This document shows positions 16,868 to 24,157 of a stretch of 33,085 nucleotides of DNA, piece by piece. The stretch is taken from assembly GCA_021776555.1 (NCBI GenBank), contig JAJFFR010000116.1, positions 1-33,085 of the forward strand, given 5' to 3'. The translations under genes were made by a program, and so were the position numbers. The stretch is from Robiginitomaculum sp. (GTDB taxonomy: Bacteria > Pseudomonadota > Alphaproteobacteria > Caulobacterales > Maricaulaceae). How positions within the stretch are numbered: the stretch's first letter is position 1; the number at the start of each line of letters is the position of its first letter. The notes under the pieces are model-generated. The model was not told the origin of the DNA, ran no database searches, and worked only from the letters and a program-made list of their open reading frames with translations.

Positions 16868-18984
16868 CCATTAGCAATCCGTATCAAAATGCACTGCGCC
16901 GCCTATTGATTGATATGCATATTCCCGATTGGGATGAGAAATTTTTGCGAGAATTTGATCCGGTCAGAGCGGCGAACGAGGCCATTGCCAGCGGTGCAAA
17001 TGGGGTCATGGTCTATTTCCAATCCCATGTCGGGTTATGCAACTGGCCAACCAAAAGCGGACAGCAACACGGTGCCTTTAACGGCACCGATCCCATGCGC
17101 CTCCTGATTGACACCCTTAAGCAAGCTGAAATTGGCGTCTGCGGCTATTACAGCACCATGTTCAACACTTGGGCGAGCAATGCCCATCCGGATTGGCAAA
17201 TCAAGCCAGCCACGCCCCCAACCATGGGGCCATTGCCCATGGCCCGGTATGGATTGTGTTGCCCCAACCACCCCGAATACCGCGCATTTGTTCGCGAGCA
17301 AGCTACCGAAATCGCGACGAACTATTCAATCGACACCTTCTTTTTCGACATGATGTGGTGGCCGGCTGTTTGCCTGTGCGACCATTGCCAAAGCCGGTGT
17401 GAATCCGAAACTGGCGCAGCAATCCCGGCAATTGTAAACTGGAATGATCCAGCATGGTGCGCCTTCCAAACAGCGCGCGAAAACTGGATTGCTGAATTTG
17501 CCACGGAACTAAAAGAACTGGTGCATGAAGTTCGCCCCGGCACTTCCATTTATCACAATTTCGCGCTGGCTATGTCCAATTGGTCAAAAGGCGTTTCATT
17601 CGACAGCATTCAGGGACATGACTTTTTGGGCGGTGATTTTTACGGTGGTCGCGATGAACAATTAGTGATTTCCAAGCTGATGCTGGACCTGTCCCCTGGG
17701 CGCCCCACCGAATTTATGACCACCATTGCCCGCAATCTGATCGACCACGAACAATTGCAAAGCGAAGATACACTAAAAACCCAAGTGTATGGAGCCATCG
17801 GAGCCAGCTCAGCCTTTTTGATGATCGCCGCCGTCGATCCAGATGGGCAAAATAACCCGGAAATGTTGGACCGAAGCAATCGGGTGTTTGAGCAAACCAA
17901 ATTATTTGAACCATTCATTGGCGGCCAACCGATTGAAGATATCGGGGTCTATTTTTCCGACGATTCCAAAATGAATTTTGCCGACAATGGTACGCCACTG
18001 GCTGACATGAATTGTGGCGCAGGCACTGATTACCCACACTTTGAAGCCATCAAAGGGGCATGTAACAAGCTATCCGCCGCACATCTGCCGTTTGGCGTAT
18101 TGACCCGCCAGTTGCTGGATGAACTGGATCAGTACAAGGTTATTGTGCTGCCCAATGTTCTACGCATGAACCAAGCCGAAATTGATGCGTTTCGTAAGTA
18201 TGTCCGCAGAGGTGGCAATCTATACGCCAGTCGACTTACTTCTTTGAACATGACGGACGGCACCCGTAACCAGGATTTTGCATTGGCTGACGTCTTTGGG
18301 TGTCATTTCACTGGCGAGGCAGACGGGCGACAGGTTTATTGCAGACCAGCTAGCGATCTAGTTTGCCAATCATTGGCACCCGAACGCTTCCTAGGGCATA
18401 GAAACGCGCCCCAGTCCATGAGCGGTGCAGTTCGCATACAGAGCGGAGCCGCAGAAACACTAGCCAGCCTGTCCCTGCCCTACGGCTACCCGCATGAGGG
18501 AACGACCACAGACCAAAATTGGGCGAGCATCCATTCTGATCCCCCATGGGAACATTTGGACGAGCCGAGTATTGTCAGCAATACATATGGCAAAGGGCGC
18601 GTTATTTTTTGTGCGGCCGATATCGAAGCCGGGCAAAGTGACGGGTGCAACAACTTGTTTCTTGGTTTAATAAATCATCTGTTGGATCAAACGCCCAGTT
18701 TTCGCGCCGACGCCCACCCGGCGGTTTGGGTCAATGCCTTCTGGCAACCCAAAAACGACCGAGTAACGCTCAGTTTTTTGAACTATCAACTGGAAACACC
18801 GATTATTCCTTTGCAGGATATTTCGTTCGAAATAGCGCCGCCTACGGGCAAAAGGTTTGTAGCCCTACACCGCGCACCAGAGATGGAGGCCTTGCCCTTT
18901 GAGCTGGAATCCAACGGGCGATTGATTGGTACCCTGCCCCTATTGGAAGATTTTGCAATGCTAATTGCCGAGGTAAAAACATGA
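16864..18984 (+). CDS. Glycoside-hydrolase-like TIM barrel with GATase/trimerisation-like domain
   Basis: A 706-aa protein with no signal peptide. Residues about 10-330 look like a glycoside-hydrolase TIM barrel of the hypothetical-GH (GHL6-like) kind: GANGVMVYFQSHVG near 40, WASNAHPDWQ near 100, and FFFDMMWWP with Asp162 as a candidate catalytic acid. A Cys-rich CLCDHCQSRC segment follows at about 168-177 and could bind metal. Residues about 355-610 resemble the beta-galactosidase trimerisation domain (IGVYFSDDS; VIVLPNVLRMNQAEIDAFRKYV). The C-terminus is a small beta domain. ATGA overlaps couple it to the dioxygenase upstream and the oxidoreductase downstream. It probably acts on a glycosidic substrate in the cytoplasm. 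Family membership is from recognition, not a search, and no specific activity is claimed. Confidence 0.75.
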   Translation: MTISNPYQNALRRLLIDMHIPDWDEKFLREFDPVRAANEAIASGANGVMVYFQSHVGLCNWPTKSGQQHGAFNGTDPMRLLIDTLKQAEIGVCGYYSTMFNTWASNAHPDWQIKPATPPTMGPLPMARYGLCCPNHPEYRAFVREQATEIATNYSIDTFFFDMMWWPAVCLCDHCQSRCESETGAAIPAIVNWNDPAWCAFQTARENWIAEFATELKELVHEVRPGTSIYHNFALAMSNWSKGVSFDSIQGHDFLGGDFYGGRDEQLVISKLMLDLSPGRPTEFMTTIARNLIDHEQLQSEDTLKTQVYGAIGASSAFLMIAAVDPDGQNNPEMLDRSNRVFEQTKLFEPFIGGQPIEDIGVYFSDDSKMNFADNGTPLADMNCGAGTDYPHFEAIKGACNKLSAAHLPFGVLTRQLLDELDQYKVIVLPNVLRMNQAEIDAFRKYVRRGGNLYASRLTSLNMTDGTRNQDFALADVFGCHFTGEADGRQVYCRPASDLVCQSLAPERFLGHRNAPQSMSGAVRIQSGAAETLASLSLPYGYPHEGTTTDQNWASIHSDPPWEHLDEPSIVSNTYGKGRVIFCAADIEAGQSDGCNNLFLGLINHLLDQTPSFRADAHPAVWVNAFWQPKNDRVTLSFLNYQLETPIIPLQDISFEIAPPTGKRFVALHRAPEMEALPFELESNGRLIGTLPLLEDFAMLIAEVKT

Positions 18985-19946
18985 TCCGGATCGGACTTTT
19001 AGGCGCGGCGTGGATTACGCCAATGGCCATTCTGGAGTCAGCCAAATTGCTGCCCGATGTCGAAGTAACAGCGCTTGCCGCCAGAGACCCCAACCGCGCG
19101 AAGACTTACGCCATCGAACACGATATTACACAGGTCGAAGCGACCTATGACGCTTTGTTGGCTCGTCCTGATCTGGATCTGATCTACATCGCGCTCCCGG
19201 TTGCCCTGCATGAAAAATGGGCCGACCGGGCATTGGCTGCCGGAAAACATGTTCTATGTGAAAAACCATTGATAATGAATGCGAGTCAGGCGCAAAATTT
19301 AGCGAATGCTGCCCAGACCAGTGGTAAATTCCTGATCGAAGCCTTTCATTATTGGCACCACCCTTTTTTCAAACGCATTTTGGAAGTTGTTCAAAGCAAA
19401 GAGCTGGGCGACATCCGCCAAATCACTGGTCGACTGCATGTTCCAGTGCCGGTGCGCGCCGGACAGATCCGCCATGACCCGGCCATGGGCGGCGGCGCGC
19501 TGTTGGATCTAGGTTGTTACCCTTTGCACATGATGCGCAGCATTTGCGGTACGGAACCAGTGGTCACCAGCGCAACAGGCACCGTCGGCCCGAGCGGCGT
19601 TGATTTATCTATTAAGGCCAACCTTTCCTTTGCCAATGGCGCGCAAGGATTGATCGATTGCGCCATGCCGGAAACTGGCGAACTGTTCGGCGAATTGGCC
19701 ATCGAAGGCGAGCGTGGCCGTCTACATGCCAGCAAACCGATCCTACCGCATTTGGGAGGCGTCTTACGCATCGAAACCCCAGCTGGTATCCGCGAAGAAA
19801 AGGCCGATGAACAATCAAGTTTTTTCTATCAATTACAGGCCGTTTCTAACGCAATTCAAGACGGAGTGCAGCCGGCTCTAAACACTTCAGATTTCATTGG
19901 TAATTCTGCTGCGTTGGATAAAATCCGCGTTATGTCTGGTATTTAG
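18981..19946 (+). CDS. Gfo/Idh/MocA-family NAD(P)-dependent oxidoreductase
   Basis: A 321-aa sugar-type oxidoreductase. The N-terminal Rossmann motif is IRIGLLGAAW, and the conserved EKP is at residues 94-96 (VLCEKPL). The substrate domain has AFHYWHHPFF and a DLGCYPLHMMR segment, whose Asp and His fit the usual active-site pair. Family members oxidise or reduce hydroxyls of sugars, inositols and glycosides. The start overlaps the GH-like gene's stop (ATGA), so the two are made together. A pairing of GH-like and Gfo/Idh proteins recalls oxidation-assisted glycoside cleavage through 3-keto intermediates, but that is inference. RhaD already supplies a dehydrogenase, so this enzyme likely serves another step. 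Confidence 0.88.
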   Translation: MIRIGLLGAAWITPMAILESAKLLPDVEVTALAARDPNRAKTYAIEHDITQVEATYDALLARPDLDLIYIALPVALHEKWADRALAAGKHVLCEKPLIMNASQAQNLANAAQTSGKFLIEAFHYWHHPFFKRILEVVQSKELGDIRQITGRLHVPVPVRAGQIRHDPAMGGGALLDLGCYPLHMMRSICGTEPVVTSATGTVGPSGVDLSIKANLSFANGAQGLIDCAMPETGELFGELAIEGERGRLHASKPILPHLGGVLRIETPAGIREEKADEQSSFFYQLQAVSNAIQDGVQPALNTSDFIGNSAALDKIRVMSGI

Positions 19947-19954
19947 GAAAAGCA

Positions 19955-21922
19955 ATGCACTCACTCGCGCAAGTATTAGCCACCGCCGGGTTATCCATGT
20001 TGGTCTGTACCAGCCCTTTGGCTCAAGAATACCCGGACCAGCTTCTGTGGGGTGATACACACCTACACTCCAACCTGTCGGTCGATGCCTACATTTTTGG
20101 CAACCATACGGCGGATGCCGACACTGCATACAGGTTTGCCAAGGGTGCGCCAGCTATTCACCCCTACACCCGCGCCAAAGTACAACTGGAAACTCCATTG
20201 GATTTTTTGGCGGTGACCGATCATGCTGAAATGCTCGGCATGCCCTTTAGCTTGTTTGAACAAAGCGATCCGCGATTGGCCGAATCTCGACTTGGGAGGC
20301 GCTTGGTTGAATTACGATCCCAAGGCCAAGTTGGACACGCAGCCCGTATTATCGTGTGGGGGATGAACTCCGCGGGCTTGAGTGAAGCGGAACGAACCCA
20401 AAAGGTCAGCGTCGGGACCAAATTCAAATGGTGGTTTGAAAAACTGATTGGCAAACAAGCCAATGTTGAACAAGATTTGAAATGGGTTTCATCAGACCCC
20501 AGTCTGGTTGATGATCTGAATTTAGCCGATATCGCTCGTTCAAACTGGCAAACAAATATCGAAGCAGCCGAGCGTCACAATGAGCCTGGAAAATTCACCA
20601 CCCTGATTGGCTGGGAATACTCGGCCACCCGTGATGGAGCCAATTTACATCGGGTGGTTCTGATGCCAGAAAATGGTGAAATCGCGCGCAAATTCCTTCC
20701 CTTTTCCTCAATTGACAGCATCAACCCGGAAGATTTATGGGCATGGCTGGATGAGACATCTTCCACAACTGGTGCTCAATTTGTTTCCATTCCGCACAAT
20801 TCGAATGTGTCCAAAGGACAAATGTTTTCCCGCGTGGATAGCTCTGGCGATCCGATTGATGGCAAATATGCGACGCTACGCTCCAGATTTGAAACAGTTG
20901 CAGAAGTCACCCAGATCAAGGGAACATCAGAGACACACCCCTTATTATCACCAGATGACGAGTTTGCCGATTTTGAGTTTTTCCGCCATTTGCTGGAAAT
21001 GCGGGCCGACCGTCCGCAAACTCCGACCCCAACGGAGGGTGACTATGTCCGTAGCGCCTTGAAAACCGGGTTGGAAATCGAAAGTAATATCGGCACCAAC
21101 CCCTATAAACTTGGCATGATTGGCGCGACCGACAGCCATACCGGGCTGGCTTCGGCCGAAGAGAACAATTTTTTGGGCAAAATGGCCCTCGACTCGATCC
21201 CTGAAAACAAGGAGCGCGGATTGGGCCGACTGTCCGGGTGGTCAATGTCTGCATCTGGCCTATCTGGTGTCTGGGCGCGCGACAACTCCCGCTCAGAGAT
21301 TATTGCTGCGATCAAAAGACGTGAAGTATATGGCACCACCGGACCGCGCATTGCTTTGCGGTTTTTTGGTGGATTTGAATTTGAAGAAGCCGACCTGACA
21401 GTGAGCAATTTTGCCAAGGTGGGTTATGCCAAGGGCGTTCCTATGGGTAGTGACCTGATCGGCGACAACTCACAAACCTCACAAGCCCCTTCCTTTTTAT
21501 TACACGCTGCAAAGGACCCAAAAGGAGCCAATCTTGATCGAATTCAAGTGGTCAAAGGCTGGCTCGACTCGACAGGGCGCGCACAGGAAAAAGTATATGA
21601 TGCGGTATGGTCAGGACATCGAAAACCCGATGCGGCTGGCAAATTGCCCGAGATTGGTGACACGGTAGATCGAAGCACTGCACGCTACCAAAACACCATA
21701 GGTTCAGAGGAACTCGCCGGAATTTGGCGTGATCCAAATTTTCAGCCTGATGCTCGGGCATTTTACTATGTCCGTGTCTTGCAAATACCGACACCGCGCA
21801 ATTCATTGTATGATTCTCTGGCACTCAACCAAGCACCACCGAAAAGCTACCCACAAACCTTGCAAGAACGGGCCTATAGTTCGCCGATCTGGTACGCACC
21901 AGCCCCCAATTCTACGGAGTAA
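19955..21922 (+). CDS. Secreted DUF3604 protein with PHP-like metal site
   Basis: A 655-aa exported protein. A signal peptide ends near residue 23 (TSPLA/Q), followed by the DUF3604 hallmark WGDTHLHSNLS, with Asp34, His36 and His38. VTDHAEMLG (Asp89, His90) follows, then KGTSETHP and GATDSHTGLA, all fitting metal ligands of a PHP/amidohydrolase-like fold. The length is normal for the family. Its enzyme activity is not established to my knowledge; a metal-dependent hydrolase or phosphoesterase is likely. AGGAAA precedes the ATG, 8 bases behind the oxidoreductase stop. A PpiC-type isomerase starts 3 bases downstream and may fold it in the periplasm. The operon placement links it to rhamnose or rhamnoside use, which is unexpected. 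Confidence 0.85.
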   Translation: MHSLAQVLATAGLSMLVCTSPLAQEYPDQLLWGDTHLHSNLSVDAYIFGNHTADADTAYRFAKGAPAIHPYTRAKVQLETPLDFLAVTDHAEMLGMPFSLFEQSDPRLAESRLGRRLVELRSQGQVGHAARIIVWGMNSAGLSEAERTQKVSVGTKFKWWFEKLIGKQANVEQDLKWVSSDPSLVDDLNLADIARSNWQTNIEAAERHNEPGKFTTLIGWEYSATRDGANLHRVVLMPENGEIARKFLPFSSIDSINPEDLWAWLDETSSTTGAQFVSIPHNSNVSKGQMFSRVDSSGDPIDGKYATLRSRFETVAEVTQIKGTSETHPLLSPDDEFADFEFFRHLLEMRADRPQTPTPTEGDYVRSALKTGLEIESNIGTNPYKLGMIGATDSHTGLASAEENNFLGKMALDSIPENKERGLGRLSGWSMSASGLSGVWARDNSRSEIIAAIKRREVYGTTGPRIALRFFGGFEFEEADLTVSNFAKVGYAKGVPMGSDLIGDNSQTSQAPSFLLHAAKDPKGANLDRIQVVKGWLDSTGRAQEKVYDAVWSGHRKPDAAGKLPEIGDTVDRSTARYQNTIGSEELAGIWRDPNFQPDARAFYYVRVLQIPTPRNSLYDSLALNQAPPKSYPQTLQERAYSSPIWYAPAPNSTE

Positions 21923-21925
21923 ATT

Positions 21926-22822
21926 GTGCGCCTGCCTCAACTGTTCAAAGAGCCGCTGTTGCATTTTGTGGTGATTGGATTTGCGTTATTTGCAGTCTTT
22001 GGTCGCCCCGCAACACAATCAAACAGCAAGGAAATTGAGGTTACTCGCCAAACCCTCGTGTCCTTTATCCAATATAAGTCAAAAGTGTTGGAACCCGCCC
22101 AAGCCAACAGCATATTAAATGCATTACCGCCCGAAGACCTATCGAACTTGATCCAAGAATATGTCCGCGAAGAAGCCTTGTTTCGGGAGGCGGTTGCACT
22201 TGGCCTTGAGAGCGGCGACGAAGTAATCCGCAAACGCCTCGTGCAAAAACTGGAGCTTTTGGCTGAAACCGGACCAAGGCCGGTAGAGCCGCAAGCTCAG
22301 GAACTGATCAAGTATTACCAGCAGAATAGCCAAGCCTATCAACAACCGGCCAGCATCACTTTCTCCCATGTCTTCATCCGCGCATCGGATCAAGAAATGA
22401 AAAACGCACGGGCCCGCGCAGATGAGCTTCTGTACACCTTACGCAGCGCAAAAGCCGAATTTCGTGACGCTACCGCCTATGGTGAACACTTTTTGTACCA
22501 TACCAATTATGTAAAGCGGACACCCGAGGCAATTGCCGTCGATTTTGGAGTGGGGTTTTCGCAAGCCATTTTTGCCGAAAACGCCAAGATCGGAAAATGG
22601 ACAGAACCCTTGATCTCAAAGCACGGCTTACATTTGGTTTTCATCGTGGAACGAAACCCGACACAAACACCCCCATATACCGCTATACAAGACCGCATCC
22701 TTCATGATTTCATGCGAGAAAAACAACAACAATCAACCGAACTATTCATCCGCCAAATTCAATCCCAATATCAAACCAACATTGCCCCGAATTTACAGGG
22801 CGTCGAATCGATACGAGATTGA
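21926..22822 (+). CDS. Membrane-anchored PpiC-type peptidyl-prolyl isomerase
   Basis: A 298-aa protein with an N-terminal anchor (LLHFVVIGFALFAVFG, residues about 11-26) and a periplasmic body. A helical SurA/PpiD-like region is followed by a parvulin domain from about residue 140 to 250: ITFSHVFIRA, then FGVGFSQAIFAENAKIGKWTEPLISKHG split by short loops. It starts at a GTG with GGAG upstream, 3 bases after the DUF3604 stop, so the two are translationally linked. It probably assists folding of that secreted protein or of the outer-membrane receptor. I recall such isomerases next to DUF3604 genes in other proteobacteria. It is the last gene of the rhaD operon: a 73-base gap follows. Confidence 0.85.
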   Translation: MRLPQLFKEPLLHFVVIGFALFAVFGRPATQSNSKEIEVTRQTLVSFIQYKSKVLEPAQANSILNALPPEDLSNLIQEYVREEALFREAVALGLESGDEVIRKRLVQKLELLAETGPRPVEPQAQELIKYYQQNSQAYQQPASITFSHVFIRASDQEMKNARARADELLYTLRSAKAEFRDATAYGEHFLYHTNYVKRTPEAIAVDFGVGFSQAIFAENAKIGKWTEPLISKHGLHLVFIVERNPTQTPPYTAIQDRILHDFMREKQQQSTELFIRQIQSQYQTNIAPNLQGVESIRD

Positions 22823-22864
22823 AACGTTCAAGCCTCTGTAGGTTGGAATTTGATGGTTTTCGTG

Positions 22865-22878
22865 CGAATAATTATTCG
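22865..22878. promoter_or_regulatory. 14-bp perfect palindrome before the GST-like gene
   Basis: CGAATAATTATTCG is self-complementary over all 14 bases and ends 17 bases before the start codon at 22896. It is A/T-rich and could be a dimeric repressor site or overlap a -10 element. The perfect symmetry and position make chance unlikely, but no partner protein is evident. Confidence 0.5.
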
Positions 22879-22895
22879 TATGGGAAAGGGATACA

Positions 22896-23990
22896 ATGAT
22901 GCGGGTATATGGTTGCAAGATATCTTACTATACAGGCAAACTTGAAACCTATTTGCGTTATCGTTCTATCAGCTATGAAAACCTCCCAACGGTTGGAAAC
23001 GAGCACAAATTAAGGACCGGGATTGGCGTTGTTCAGATGCCTGTGGTTGAGCTTGACGATGGCCGTTGGCTCACGGATACCACGCCCATTCTTGCTTGGC
23101 TTGAATCTGAACAATCGGCACCCTCAATTTACCCCGAAAATCCAATGTTAAAGTTTGCGGCAAACTTGATTGAGGATTATGCAGATGAATGGCTGTGGCG
23201 ACCTGCCATGCACTATCGCTGGAGCTATCGTGCCGACCGGAATTATGCCGCACAGGCTCTTTACGACGACCTGATTGCAAACAACCGGTCGATGCCAAGG
23301 TTGATTGCCATTCAAATTCTCAAATCCAGACAGTTCAACGGGTTTGTGCGCGGCGATGGTGTCACCACGAAAACCCGTGAACACGTGGAACAAACCTACC
23401 TAACCGCACTCGATCTATTGCAAGCAATCTTCGAGCGTCGGCGGTTTGTGCTTGGCGATACACCGACCAATGCGGATTTTGCTCTGATGGGTCCCATGCT
23501 GCGGCACTTTGGACAGGACCCAACGCCCGCCGAGATCATGCGAAATCGAGCGCCAGCGGTTTATGAATGGGTGGCTCGCATGTGGAATGTCAAGCCAGAT
23601 GCAAAAAGACTAAAGCCCATCACAACCATTGATCAGGTTCTGGCCAACCTTCTTGTGGAAATAAGCAAAACGCATCTATCTCAACTGCGCCAGAACGCCC
23701 AAGCCTATAGTAAGAATCTGACGCGATATGATCAAACCATACAAGATTGCCTCTATGTTCAAGTACCGACGTCGCGCTATCGAGTTTGGTGTTTAGAAGA
23801 ATTGCAACATGCTTGGGCAGCTCTTGATGACAACACACAAGCAAAGCTGCGCCAATACCTTTCGCCGCTAGAAGCGTCTGTATTGTGGGATGGTAATTCG
23901 ATTATGCCGTCATACTATGATACAGAAAAAACCGCCCCCTTTAACCGGGCGATCAATGTCTTTGGCCGAGGCGTTCCACCACATCATTGA
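22896..23990 (+). CDS. Glutathione S-transferase-like protein with long C-terminal extension
   Basis: A 364-aa protein. Residues 1-80 form the thioredoxin-like GST N-domain (MRVYGCKISYYTGKLETYLR, with Cys7 and Tyr nearby). MPVVELDDG holds the cis-proline and TDTTPILAWLE the glutathione-contacting stretch. The helical C-domain runs to about residue 240 with the FVLGDTPTNADFALMGPM cap. A further 120 residues have no match I recognise; classic GSTs are 200-230 aa. GGAAAGGG precedes two adjacent ATGs (22896, 22899); either may be used. It is separated from the rhaD operon by 73 bases and a palindrome, so it may be independently controlled. A detoxification or ether/thiol-cleaving role on an aromatic aglycone is possible but unproven. 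Confidence 0.82.
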   Translation: MMRVYGCKISYYTGKLETYLRYRSISYENLPTVGNEHKLRTGIGVVQMPVVELDDGRWLTDTTPILAWLESEQSAPSIYPENPMLKFAANLIEDYADEWLWRPAMHYRWSYRADRNYAAQALYDDLIANNRSMPRLIAIQILKSRQFNGFVRGDGVTTKTREHVEQTYLTALDLLQAIFERRRFVLGDTPTNADFALMGPMLRHFGQDPTPAEIMRNRAPAVYEWVARMWNVKPDAKRLKPITTIDQVLANLLVEISKTHLSQLRQNAQAYSKNLTRYDQTIQDCLYVQVPTSRYRVWCLEELQHAWAALDDNTQAKLRQYLSPLEASVLWDGNSIMPSYYDTEKTAPFNRAINVFGRGVPPHH

Positions 23991-24157
23991 GGTTATCAAA
24001 CCCCACTGTTCGCTTAGACATCTCTGTATCTTCTTTTCTTTCTCCAAGAATACTACACTCTTAACTCACTCAAAACCAAATGTGAAAGTGCTGATCGAGC
24101 ACAAACACTTACCGCTTGCCCCGTTTTCATATACCTTTACAAACATGCTTAGGGGGC
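23991..24157. promoter_or_regulatory. Control region before the wHTH-TPR regulator
   Basis: These 167 bases hold no gene. GTGCT-GATCG-AGCAC at 24088-24102 is a short perfect inverted repeat, nested in a wider AAGTG...CACTT pair (24086-24090 and 24106-24110). TTGCCC (24116) and TACAAA (24138) at 16-base spacing are a weak promoter candidate. A site for autoregulation is plausible. Confidence 0.35.

Noticed and set aside
16864-18984. Assigning the GH-like protein as a specific beta-galactosidase or fucosidase
   Set aside because: The barrel and trimerisation-like domain are suggestive, but the catalytic pair of a named family could not be confirmed by eye.
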